The translations under genes and the position numbers were made by a program. This document shows positions 52,107 through 59,920 of a stretch of 64,000 nt of DNA, piece by piece (the stretch's first letter is position 1; each line of letters starts with the position of its first letter). A model generated the notes under the pieces. That model was not told the DNA's origin, made no database searches, and saw only the letters and a list, made by a program, of their open reading frames with translations. Origin of the DNA: Clostridia bacterium (GTDB lineage: Bacteria > Bacillota > Clostridia > Oscillospirales > Acutalibacteraceae); the NCBI GenBank assembly GCA_900767025.1, contig CAAFXS010000028.1, forward strand, positions 46,372 to 110,371. Direction: 5' to 3'.

Positions 52107-53194
52107 TTTATAAATCTTACTTGCAAGTTAAGCTTTAAGTAGTATTTTTCATCCTCTTTGTATATACAACCAAATTCGTGCCGAGATGTACTTGCCGTTT
52201 CAAATTTAGTATTATTAATCAGATAAATTTCAAATTCATTTCTATTAAACAAGTGATAACAAAGTACCTCTCCGTCTTCTCTTACAACAATATAACCGCC
52301 TGTAGCATCTGCTGTTCCGTCCCATACTTTTGACGGGAGCATGCCCAATGCACATTCCGCCAGTAGTTTTTTGAATTTGTATTCATAAAACGGATGACCT
52401 TTTGATAAATCATAGTTTAGAGGATTATGCTCGTTTAACGAATCAAGCGAATTTCTTACCGTATTGATCCCAGATGAATAATACTCTTTAAGCATATATG
52501 CGCATATTTTCGGAAGATCTCCGTCAATAAGCAATAAATTGCTTTCAAACATATCATTTTCCATTGAAACATATTTTATGTCACAATTATGGTTGTTTAA
52601 GACTTCAAATCTATCTTTGAATTTCTTTGAGCAGGTATTAAACTCATTCATAACATCATCATTGATATTACCCGTTACTTCAAAAATAAAGTTTGTTGTT
52701 TTTCCAGCATTAACAAGAGTAGACGGACTGCCGAGTCTTGATTTGATACTGAAGCCCTGAACGGTTTCGTACCCTGTATTAATATCGTGAATTTTTATAC
52801 GAATATCAGCTTTGTCCAAAGACTTCGCTTTTAATGATTGAACACTAAGTGAATTAAGAAAATCTGCTGTATCGGAGAGTTCAAATGATGAAGCCGTTGC
52901 AGAAACAATTTCATGATATAATCTGTCGGCTGCCTGTTTGAATTCACAACATGGTAAAGAAAGTAGTTCCGAATTATTATCTGTATTTATAACTGTTACA
53001 GTATCGATTGTGCGATTAATTCTGAATTCCAGTTTGCCGATAGGCTCGGTGCGAACGATGTTGATAATGTTATAAAACATATCATCCTTTTTGTTCAAAT
53101 CAGCATCGGCAGCATATAACTTCTTAATTTCAAGCAAACGGAGAAACGCATATATTTCACTCCATTCGCCTTTATTTCCCGATAGTTTAGGCAT
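52103..53194 (-). CDS. HpaII-family type II restriction endonuclease
   Basis: 363 residues from the ATG at 53194 (AGGAGG ribosome site inside the end of the upstream methyltransferase gene). The N-terminal GNKGEWSEIYAFLRLLEIKK and the central GFSIKSRLGSPSTLVNAGKT, with the probable nuclease Lys in FSIKS, match HpaII-type enzymes (recalled), which cut CCGG. Lies between two C5-methyltransferase genes, all overlapping. Specificity is inferred from family only. Confidence 0.85.
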   Translation of the reverse strand: MPKLSGNKGEWSEIYAFLRLLEIKKLYAADADLNKKDDMFYNIINIVRTEPIGKLEFRINRTIDTVTVINTDNNSELLSLPCCEFKQAADRLYHEIVSATASSFELSDTADFLNSLSVQSLKAKSLDKADIRIKIHDINTGYETVQGFSIKSRLGSPSTLVNAGKTTNFIFEVTGNINDDVMNEFNTCSKKFKDRFEVLNNHNCDIKYVSMENDMFESNLLLIDGDLPKICAYMLKEYYSSGINTVRNSLDSLNEHNPLNYDLSKGHPFYEYKFKKLLAECALGMLPSKVWDGTADATGGYIVVREDGEVLCYHLFNRNEFEIYLINNTKFETASTSRHEFGCIYKEDEKYYLKLNLQVRFIK

Positions 53195-54191
53195 TATCAA
53201 GCACCTCCTTGATTTGCTTTGCTATTGCTTCAATAACATTAACCGTTACACTGTTTCCGAACTGCTTATATAAATGAACATCTGCAAGCGGAAGTTCATA
53301 AGAATCGGGAAATCCCTGCAGACGAGCCCATTCCCGAGGAGTCATTTTTCTGATTCCTTCTTTGTTTATTTCGCCTTTAATATGTGTTGTAGGCGTTAAA
53401 TCCTTTTGGCGCTTATCTATAAGCAAATTGCGCTCTCTTCCCATTCCGCCGCATACTATTGCACCTGCAATTCCATCCCAATCACGAATTTCATATCCGA
53501 AACCGTTACCCTTCGCTTCGTGACGAGCTTTGTGCTTTCGTAATGTTTCCACATAAACATCACTTAAATAGTATTTTGCCGGTACAGGTTTTTCCTCAAC
53601 AATATCTTTAATTCTTTTTGTATCATCGGTTGCCTTTGGAAATTCAAATTCTTCCGGCGCTATATCGTTTCTGAAAGCAACAATATATATTCTTTCTCTG
53701 TTTTGAGGAACACCGAACTCCTTGCTGTTCAAAACTTCGCTGAATACTTTATATCCTAAATTTTCAAAAGTCTTTTCTATTATCTCGAATGTTCTGCCTT
53801 TGTCATGAATTTTCAAACCTTTTACATTTTCACAGAAAATGACTTTGGGTTTGTGCTTTTCACATATTCTTGCTACATCAAGAAACAGGGTGCCTCTGCA
53901 AAGTCCCTTGTAATTATCATTGAATCCCTGACGCTTACCTGCAAGACTAAACGCTTGGCAAGGAAATCCTGCAAGACAAATATCAAAATCAGGAATGTTA
54001 TTTTCATCAATTTTTGTAATATCTCCTGCAATTTCAAATTCATCCTTAAAATTGGCTTTATATGTTTTTTGTGCGTATTCATCCCATTCGCTTACAAATA
54101 CTGTACTGATTTCATTGCCGAATGCTTTTTCAAAACCGAGACGGATTCCGCCTATTCCTGCAAATAAATCTATGGATTTGTATTTAGACAT
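53187..54191 (-). CDS. DNA (cytosine-5) methyltransferase, first of the operon
   Basis: 334 residues. Motif I SIDLFAGIGGIRLGFEKAFG, catalytic Cys78 in GFPCQAFSLAGKRQGF, ENV at 121-123, QNRERIYIVAF, and C-terminal RKMTPREWARLQGFPDSY and QFGNSVTVNVI. The likely target-recognition domain is about 180-265. It is presumably the partner that protects CCGG sites from the HpaII-type enzyme (inference). Overlaps vsr by 8 bases and the endonuclease gene by 8 bases. Confidence 0.95.
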   Translation of the reverse strand: MSKYKSIDLFAGIGGIRLGFEKAFGNEISTVFVSEWDEYAQKTYKANFKDEFEIAGDITKIDENNIPDFDICLAGFPCQAFSLAGKRQGFNDNYKGLCRGTLFLDVARICEKHKPKVIFCENVKGLKIHDKGRTFEIIEKTFENLGYKVFSEVLNSKEFGVPQNRERIYIVAFRNDIAPEEFEFPKATDDTKRIKDIVEEKPVPAKYYLSDVYVETLRKHKARHEAKGNGFGYEIRDWDGIAGAIVCGGMGRERNLLIDKRQKDLTPTTHIKGEINKEGIRKMTPREWARLQGFPDSYELPLADVHLYKQFGNSVTVNVIEAIAKQIKEVLDNA

Positions 54192-54600
54192 TTTTTCTTA
54201 CCACCCTCTCGATTTCATCTGCACACGCCTGCAGATTCTTTTTTATGTCATTTCCCCAAAATCTCAGTACCGTCCAACCGGATTTTTCAAGAGTATCATT
54301 AACTTCTTTATCACGTTGCATATTTCTCTCGATTTTAGGTATCCAAAAATCACGATTTGACTTAATTTCTTTTTGTTTATTTTCCCAATCATACCCGTGA
54401 AAAAATTCGCTGTCACAAAAAACGGCAACCTTTTTGCCAATAAAGACAATATCAAGCTTTCCGAAAACCTTTTTAGAATTCTTTTGGTAACGTAAACCTC
54501 TTGACCAAAGCTCTTTTCTCAGCAAAGCTTCGATTTTTGTATTCTTGTTTTTTACAGCTTGCATATTCTTATGTCGCTGTTCAGGTGTATGATTGTCCAT
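54184..54600 (-). CDS. vsr: Very short patch repair endonuclease
   Basis: 138 residues. MDNHTPEQRHKNMQAVKNKN, catalytic Asp50 in GKLDIVF, and the His/metal region VFCDSEFFHGYDW (His68) are the Vsr hallmarks. Vsr nicks beside T:G mismatches left when 5-methylcytosine deaminates, so it limits the mutations caused by the methyltransferases encoded right after it. First gene of the restriction-modification operon. Confidence 0.96.
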   Translation of the reverse strand: MDNHTPEQRHKNMQAVKNKNTKIEALLRKELWSRGLRYQKNSKKVFGKLDIVFIGKKVAVFCDSEFFHGYDWENKQKEIKSNRDFWIPKIERNMQRDKEVNDTLEKSGWTVLRFWGNDIKKNLQACADEIERVVRKNV

Positions 54601-54629
54601 ATTAAAGTCTCACTAAATATTTTATACCT

Positions 54630-54658
54630 ATAATATCATAATAAGTTTCAAATATCAA
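54630..54658 (-). promoter_or_regulatory. Promoter of the vsr/restriction-modification operon
   Basis: TTGATA (-35), 17-base spacer, TATTAT (-10) on the minus strand, about 30 bases before vsr. No C-box-like repeats were seen, so no dedicated controller is suggested. Confidence 0.7.
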
Positions 54659-54773
54659 TTAAAACGACAAAAATCAAGTAACACAACAGCAAATTTTAAA
54701 TTTAAAATAACACATTTCGACAAATTTTGATAGACTATATATTGTACTATATCTATTGAAAGGAGGCGAGCTG

Positions 54774-54944
54774 ATGAGTTATCAAAAATTATTGGAGCAG
54801 GTCGCAAGGGAGCATAACACTACTCCCGAAGAGGTTGACAGTGAAATGCGAACAGCTTTGCAAATGGCAGGCTATGATGTTGAACCGGCTATGTTCATTG
54901 CACTTGCTACTACCAAAGCAAAAAAGACTATATATCGTAATTAG
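54774..54944 (+). CDS. Small helical protein, Spo0A-C-like annotation in relatives
   Basis: 56 residues, MSYQKLLEQVAREHNTTPEE, all helical, ATG at 54774 with AGGAGG 7 bases upstream. Similar short proteins in Firmicutes are often labelled as resembling the Spo0A C-terminal domain (recalled); the match is weak. It lies upstream of a small XRE protein on the same strand, 64 bases apart. Confidence 0.65.
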   Translation: MSYQKLLEQVAREHNTTPEEVDSEMRTALQMAGYDVEPAMFIALATTKAKKTIYRN

Positions 54945-55008
54945 TATAATTTATAGTCTATATTGTTCCTACAAAATTAGTATCATAATTTTGTTAGGAG
55001 TGGTACTG

Positions 55009-55251
55009 ATGACTATTGTTGAGGCTACAAAATTGCGTATAGAGGAATTGTGCAACGAGAGAGGACTGAACTTCTGTCGCCTTGCGACAATTTCCGGTGT
55101 TCCGTACACAACCGTTAAATCAATCATTTATAACCAAAGTAAAAATCCAAGCATAACCACGATTAAGAAAATCTGTGACGGTTTGGATATAACAATAACC
55201 GATTTCTTTGATACCGAAACCTTTAGAAATCTTGAACAGGAAATCAAATGA
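55009..55251 (+). CDS. Small XRE helix-turn-helix protein
   Basis: 80 residues from the ATG at 55009 (TAGGAGTG ribosome site). Helix-turn-helix in LNFCRLATISGVPYTTVKSI followed by the typical NPSITTIKKICDGLDITITD. A stand-alone regulator of the Cro/C1 type, possibly acting on the divergent vsr operon or on the convergent riboswitch gene (inference). Confidence 0.88.
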   Translation: MTIVEATKLRIEELCNERGLNFCRLATISGVPYTTVKSIIYNQSKNPSITTIKKICDGLDITITDFFDTETFRNLEQEIK

Positions 55252-55254
55252 TTT

Positions 55255-55288
55255 AAGCCAGCTTTTGAGCTGGCTTATTTTTATTTTA
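55255..55288. terminator. Terminator between the XRE gene and the riboswitch gene
   Basis: An 8-bp stem AAGCCAGC/GCTGGCTT with a 6-base loop followed by ATTTTTATTTT on the plus strand; it can also serve the convergent gene. Confidence 0.8.
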
Positions 55289-55589
55289 TGATATAATTTT
55301 CTGCACCTGATAGATAGGCGGAATAGTCTATCCTTATTAGTTTATCACTCTTAAAACACTGCGGATGATGAAAGGCAAAATGCCCGATAGAGCCAACAAA
55401 ATTTAATGTGAAATCTTTGTTTAAGGCATAAATATCATCGTAGGCTCGTCTTCTTGTCGGCTTCACTCCGTCAGCAAACATAAAGCCTTCATCTTGGGCA
55501 TTCTTTAAGAATAGCCTTCTGATGTTTTTGCTTGGCACATAAACATACACTCTTCCGTCAAGGTTTAATAATTCTGCGATTGTTCTCAT
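55281..55589 (-). CDS. Protein of unknown function behind a SAM-type riboswitch
   Basis: About 102 codons from the ATG at 55589 (TAGGAGTG ribosome site), MRTIAELLNLDGRVYVYVPS at the start. An alpha/beta-looking small soluble protein with a basic patch (SKNIRRLFLKNA, KPTRRRAYDD) and FHHP near residue 75. No membrane segment and no family recognised. It stands alone after a ~205-nt leader with an aptamer and terminator, so its expression should depend on S-adenosylmethionine. It sits between two defence operons. A role in methyl-donor use or element maintenance is a guess. Confidence 0.8.
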   Translation of the reverse strand: MRTIAELLNLDGRVYVYVPSKNIRRLFLKNAQDEGFMFADGVKPTRRRAYDDIYALNKDFTLNFVGSIGHFAFHHPQCFKSDKLIRIDYSAYLSGAENYIIK

Positions 55590-55624
55590 AAAAACACTCC
55601 TAAAAAATATTTCCAAAAGAGTGC

Positions 55625-55680
55625 AAAAGAAAACTCCCATCGGTAGGCAATGGATTACTCTTCATTGCCCATGACGGGAG
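55625..55680 (-). terminator. Intrinsic terminator of the riboswitch leader
   Basis: On the minus strand CTCCC..TCATGGGCAATG pairs with CATTGCC..GATGGGAG around a 10-base loop, followed by TTTTCTTTT. It lies between the aptamer and the start codon, where a transcription-attenuating riboswitch has its terminator. Confidence 0.85.
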
Positions 55681-55710
55681 CAAAGAAAGGAGTGTTAAAA
55701 ACACAAACAC

Positions 55711-55798
55711 AACACCCATCATACAAGCATTAGCACCTTACAAACGCAGGTTGCTGTGTGGTCAACGGGCTTGTCCCTCGCACACTCTTTATGGTGTT
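55711..55798 (-). promoter_or_regulatory. SAM-clan (S-box-like) riboswitch aptamer
   Basis: The minus-strand RNA carries the conserved S-box blocks in order: AAGAG, GAGGGAC-AA-GCCC, UGA (kink-turn), CAGCAACC and AAGGUGCUAAU. P1 is AACACCAU/AUG(G)GUGUU (55791-55798 with 55711-55719), P2 is GUGUG/CACAC (55781-55785 with 55756-55760), and P3 is ACC/GGU. P4, present in ordinary SAM-I, is missing or very short, so this resembles the SAM-I/IV-like variants. Preceded by a good promoter and followed by a terminator. Confidence 0.8.
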
Positions 55799-55801
55799 TT
55801 C

Positions 55802-55829
55802 ATTATAACACAAATTATTCTGTTGTAAA
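55802..55829 (-). promoter_or_regulatory. Promoter of the riboswitch leader
   Basis: TTTACA (-35), 16-base spacer, perfect TATAAT (-10) with an extended TG upstream. Transcription would begin about base 55795, right at the aptamer P1. Confidence 0.75.
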
Positions 55830-55879
55830 TATCACTTTAATTTATAGTACACATAATGGTACACAAATGGTTTTAGGTT

Positions 55880-56257
55880 TTAGGTTAAACCATCTTCATA
55901 TTTTGAAATAAGTATCTCAAATGCTTTTGGGAAAAAGTAATTTGCTCTTTCTTCCGGATCACCGTAATCGCGCCAATGAGTAAGCTCTCTGAATCGAGAA
56001 AAAATATAATTGCCTACTATACTTATATCGCACTTATTGAGATTATCAAGAATGATGTCCTCAATCTCTTTTTGAGGTAAATTAGGAGATGGTTTATTTG
56101 GATATAATTTCAAATAACTTTCGTAGCAATCCATTTCAAAGCCAAGTCCCCACATTAGCTTAGGAAATGTATCGCACCAATGCTCCGGGTTGGTATCTTT
56201 GATATATTTATCAAAAATTCCTTTTGAATATTCAATTTTCTTAATATCTTTATTCAT
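55880..56257 (-). CDS. Third gene of the McrBC operon, unknown function
   Basis: 125 residues from the ATG at 56257, overlapping the mcrC stop by 8 bases. Mostly helical, rich in aromatic and charged residues (HWCDTFPKLMWGLGFEMDCY, HWRDYGDPEERANYFFPKAF). No family recognised and no catalytic motif seen. The overlap ties it to mcrBC, so it may be an accessory or modulator of that defence system (inference). Confidence 0.75.
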   Translation of the reverse strand: MNKDIKKIEYSKGIFDKYIKDTNPEHWCDTFPKLMWGLGFEMDCYESYLKLYPNKPSPNLPQKEIEDIILDNLNKCDISIVGNYIFSRFRELTHWRDYGDPEERANYFFPKAFEILISKYEDGLT

Positions 56258-57290
56258 CCATTTCTCCAAAATAGCTATCGGCAATTGAATTAAGCTGATT
56301 TTTAATTATTTCAAAATCACAATCCAAATCAAGAGACCTTGCGCTTATTTTATTGCCGTCCATTGAATAATCAAAATCGGGTGTTATTTCATCATCAGTT
56401 TTAGCATATAAAAGCATACCTGCAACATTGCCGTTCTTATCAATATCCTTGTTTTTTACATAAGTATATATTTGATACAAATTACCGGATATTACAGTCT
56501 GCCTGTCATAATATTGTTGCATTGAATGAGCATAATACTTTGCGTCAATTATAAGCACCTTATTACCAAAAGTTAAAGTTATATCCGTTCTCATTTTAGG
56601 CAAAAACATATTATTGTCATCATCCAAATTCCAATCAATAAATGACGGCTCTGCATTCAGCCACGGATAATGCCTACGGTAGTATTCAAGTATAAACTTT
56701 TCATACAGCGTACTAATTGCCTTATCATTTGCAAACTGTGCAAGTGTGAATACGCCGTTATCACTTGAAATAAGTAATCCTTTTATAACTAAATAACATA
56801 CATAAATCAACATTTTATATGATGCGTTGTTTCTGTCATAAGAAATACCTGTCCAACGTATATTTCGTATATCTATTTCATCAACCTCTGCAAAATACAT
56901 TGCAAGCTTTTTTAATTGCTTTCGTCTGTCCTGCTTTACCTCCGAGCAACGAATTAGCAAAAGCATTGTTGATTTTAGTATTTGATTTGGATAAGAATTG
57001 ACAGAAAATTCATCATAGTTGCACACTAATTTGTGGTTAATCAGCGTGTTTGATTTAACAGATTCGGATATATTGATTTTACCCTTTGGGGCTTGTAGCT
57101 CTTCTTCTAAACGAATATAGCTTCTTCCCAAACCTCTTTTAATTTGTTGACTTACTCCAATAGAAAGTATTTCAGCAAATAAATCAGCGGTATTATCAAA
57201 ATTTTCATTACCTACTTGCTTATACCCGTCTTCATTTAATGAATTAAAAGCATAAGCAAGCATGTAGTATATGTTCTTAATGTTAATCAT
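56250..57290 (-). CDS. mcrC: McrC nuclease subunit
   Basis: 346 residues. N-terminal McrB-contacting region and a C-terminal PD-(D/E)XK nuclease with Asp236 (MRTDITLTF) and Asp249-Ala-Lys251 (LIIDAKYY). McrC is the cutting subunit of the GTP-driven McrBC complex that attacks modified DNA. Overlaps mcrB by 8 bases. Confidence 0.95.
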   Translation of the reverse strand: MINIKNIYYMLAYAFNSLNEDGYKQVGNENFDNTADLFAEILSIGVSQQIKRGLGRSYIRLEEELQAPKGKINISESVKSNTLINHKLVCNYDEFSVNSYPNQILKSTMLLLIRCSEVKQDRRKQLKKLAMYFAEVDEIDIRNIRWTGISYDRNNASYKMLIYVCYLVIKGLLISSDNGVFTLAQFANDKAISTLYEKFILEYYRRHYPWLNAEPSFIDWNLDDDNNMFLPKMRTDITLTFGNKVLIIDAKYYAHSMQQYYDRQTVISGNLYQIYTYVKNKDIDKNGNVAGMLLYAKTDDEITPDFDYSMDGNKISARSLDLDCDFEIIKNQLNSIADSYFGEMDE

Positions 57291-59478
57291 TGATTGCTCC
57301 TAAAAGCCTGCTTTCACAATCCTTTGCTTTAGCTTCGTCATCAAACCAATATTCATATAACTGAGGTATAATTTCATACTTAACTATTCCTGATAATTTG
57401 TTGTCATCTATATCCTTTGAGCAGAAATAGCTATGACCGATTCTGAAGCCTTTTCCTAATGCAACGTCACTTGCAATATCAGCGTTTAAAGCAATAATCA
57501 CATTGATTACTTTATCAAAGTTATTAGCAGAATAATTTGCAGTAAATGCTTTGAAGCTGTCTTTTTCAAATGCAGGCTCCATTGTGTAGAATACAAATCT
57601 CCTGCGAAGAGCATAGTCAATCATAGCAAGACTACGGTCAGCGGTGTTCATCATACCGATTATGTAAACATTTTCAGGTACACTAAACGGTTCATTTTTA
57701 TATAATAAGTTAATGCTGTTCTCTGTGCCTCTCTTGTCGCTTTCTAAAAGAAGCATAAGCTCACCGAATATTTTACTCAAATTACCGCGATTGATTTCAT
57801 CAATAATAAAGAAATATTTATTGTCTAAATCATCTTCGGCAGTCTTGCAAAATGTGTAAAAAGGACCGTCTTGAATATAAAATCCACCATTGTCATTAGG
57901 TCTAAAGCCTGCAATAAAATCCTCGTATGAATAGCTTTGATGAAATTGTACCATTTGCACTCTTTCATCATCAATAATACCGATAATAGAATAGGCTAAA
58001 CGCTTTGCGGCATAAGACTTACCAACGCCGGGAGCACCTTGAAGAATTAAATTCTTTTTGTGTTCAAGTAATCCGACAAGCTCGTCATATTCATCCGATG
58101 TCAAAAATACATCATTAAGAAAATCTTGTTTTGTATATGGCTGGTCATAAATTTGCTCTTGATTATCAAATACATTCATCAGGTTTTTAACATAATCAGG
58201 ATATTTTGAAATATCGGTTAATGTTTTCATAGCTGCTTGTCCGTTTGGGTGTTCCCATTCACCGATATCTGTCCATTCAACCTGTCTTGCATTGATATAT
58301 TCGTCTTCTGAGTCTAAAGCAACGATATACTCACCTTTTACTACTCCGCGACCAATGAGTTTATGCATTCCTTTTTTGACAAAAACAATATCACCGGGCT
58401 TTATCTCGTGAACAAATTGCCAAGTAGCTAATGCAGAATTGTTATAAGATGAATCTCCATCATAAATATCTTGCATGGCTTGTTGAATACTTTCTTTAGA
58501 TTCATATTGTCTTAAGTCTCCAATTTCACCCCAACCAAGATACATTACACCTTTATCAATACATTCTTGCCATTTGCAAGCGTTTGTTCCGGGTGAATAA
58601 AGCCAATATCTTACATTATCATTTGAATCCGCTAATTCTACTGTATCTTCGTTTTCTTTGCTATCGTGAAAGAACCCTTTTTCTTGTGATAACTGCCAAG
58701 CATCAAAAGAAAGTTGTGGTATAGCATTTATTTTATCGATTTTATCTGAAAATCCCTCATAGTTATGTTCGGTAAAAACATTATTCAGCATACAATTGAT
58801 TTCAAAGTATTCCTGTGCAGGAACAACTTTGTCAATTTTATCATATTTTGCAACAGTTTCTGCTATTAAAATACTAACAGGTGGAAAAACATCTTTGAAT
58901 TTATAAATCAGATACTCACGATTTACAGAGTCAAGATTTATAAAGGCATTAGGTCTAATCCAATACAACCCCATAGTGATATTCCACTTTACCTGTCTTT
59001 GAGTCAACACTTGGTCATATAGTGCCATAAACTTATCTCGGTCTGTATTATGATCAGCATAATTCAAAGCAGCCTCAAATAATTCCCACAGATTATCAAT
59101 ATCGTGTTCTCCTCTGTTTTCTTCATAAGCAAAAAACCAAGCATTAAACAGCATAACAACAGGTATTCCGGAAAAATCAGTCGGAACATCGGCTTTTACA
59201 TTGAAAGCTTCTTTATAGTGATATAAAATATTGATTCTTGTTTCGTCTTTTAAGCCTCTATTGAAAGTTCCAAAAACGGTGAACGGATCAACATCTGAAT
59301 AATTGACTTTACCTTTCTCTAAAAATGGATACTTAATAGGCATATCATCATAACATTTCTTGATAACTTCAAGAAGCTGTTTACGATTATTTTTATATTC
59401 TAAAAGCTTATCAGCAAGTTCTTCATAAAATGGAATCCAATCAAAATCTGGATTGTTTACTAATGTTGTTTTAGCCAT
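57283..59478 (-). CDS. mcrB: McrB GTPase subunit with EVE/PUA-like domain
   Basis: 731 residues. N-terminal region of unknown type (about 1-260); an EVE/PUA-like domain (about 289-405: RYWLYSPGTNACKWQECIDK, GWGEIGDL, PGDIVFVKKG) that may read modified bases; then the AAA+ GTPase core with Walker A GAPGVGKS (481-488), Walker B FFIIDEINRG (556-565) and MNTADRS (610-616), the McrB GTP-specificity motif. It moves along DNA and drives McrC. AGGAGA ribosome site at the start. Most AT-rich part of the window. Confidence 0.95.
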   Translation of the reverse strand: MAKTTLVNNPDFDWIPFYEELADKLLEYKNNRKQLLEVIKKCYDDMPIKYPFLEKGKVNYSDVDPFTVFGTFNRGLKDETRINILYHYKEAFNVKADVPTDFSGIPVVMLFNAWFFAYEENRGEHDIDNLWELFEAALNYADHNTDRDKFMALYDQVLTQRQVKWNITMGLYWIRPNAFINLDSVNREYLIYKFKDVFPPVSILIAETVAKYDKIDKVVPAQEYFEINCMLNNVFTEHNYEGFSDKIDKINAIPQLSFDAWQLSQEKGFFHDSKENEDTVELADSNDNVRYWLYSPGTNACKWQECIDKGVMYLGWGEIGDLRQYESKESIQQAMQDIYDGDSSYNNSALATWQFVHEIKPGDIVFVKKGMHKLIGRGVVKGEYIVALDSEDEYINARQVEWTDIGEWEHPNGQAAMKTLTDISKYPDYVKNLMNVFDNQEQIYDQPYTKQDFLNDVFLTSDEYDELVGLLEHKKNLILQGAPGVGKSYAAKRLAYSIIGIIDDERVQMVQFHQSYSYEDFIAGFRPNDNGGFYIQDGPFYTFCKTAEDDLDNKYFFIIDEINRGNLSKIFGELMLLLESDKRGTENSINLLYKNEPFSVPENVYIIGMMNTADRSLAMIDYALRRRFVFYTMEPAFEKDSFKAFTANYSANNFDKVINVIIALNADIASDVALGKGFRIGHSYFCSKDIDDNKLSGIVKYEIIPQLYEYWFDDEAKAKDCESRLLGAIND

Positions 59479-59537
59479 AATTATTCTCCTAATATAATTG
59501 TGTTTTTTATCCTAAAATAGCAGATTACAGTATTTTA

Positions 59538-59900
59538 TCAATCGTTCAATATTTCGGCTCTTTTCTTCTTTGTAAGCTTGTTGAGGATTTCGTCATAAGA
59601 TTTATCCAATAATTCCTTAATAACATCATCGGGAACATTGCCGTCGGCTTTTATGGAATTCCAATGGGTTTTGTTCATATAGTAGCCAGGAATAATATCC
59701 TCATAGCTGTTTCTGAAAAATTCACCGTCAATTGGATTTAACTTTAATGTGATATATACAGGTTTATTGTCATCATCAAGACAAACTGCAACAAACATCT
59801 TGTCATCAACCTTGTATCTTATCCAATTCCAATCTGCCTGAAAATCCTTTGTAACACCTTTTTTACTAAGTAAAAAATCATCTATAAAGTCATATTTCAT
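59538..59900 (-). CDS. YjbR/MmcQ-family protein
   Basis: 120 residues, alpha/beta 'CyaY-like' fold pattern: DWNWIRYKVDDKMFVAVCLD, YITLKLNPIDGEFFR, then YMNKTHWNSIKADGNVPDDV and a helical end. Often called DNA-binding after its fold, but function is unproven. It follows fic with 20 bases between. Whether it belongs to the element or to the host chromosome is unclear. Confidence 0.88.
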   Translation of the reverse strand: MKYDFIDDFLLSKKGVTKDFQADWNWIRYKVDDKMFVAVCLDDDNKPVYITLKLNPIDGEFFRNSYEDIIPGYYMNKTHWNSIKADGNVPDDVIKELLDKSYDEILNKLTKKKRAEILND

Positions 59901-59920
59901 ACTATAAACACCTTAAATTT

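Larger units (their letters stand above)
44878..59500. mobile_element. Candidate integrative mobilizable element in cotJC (right end unresolved)
   Basis: The left end is placed where the CotJC reading frame departs from its family. Content: large serine recombinase, relaxase with nested gene, MobC-like protein, oriT-like palindromes, small HTH proteins, HpaII-type restriction-modification, SAM-riboswitch gene and McrBC. No conjugation (type IV secretion) genes are seen, so it should be mobilizable rather than self-transferring. The displaced 3' end of cotJC was not found up to 64 kb, so the right boundary given (after mcrB) is only the last gene that clearly looks like cargo. Confidence 0.6.
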
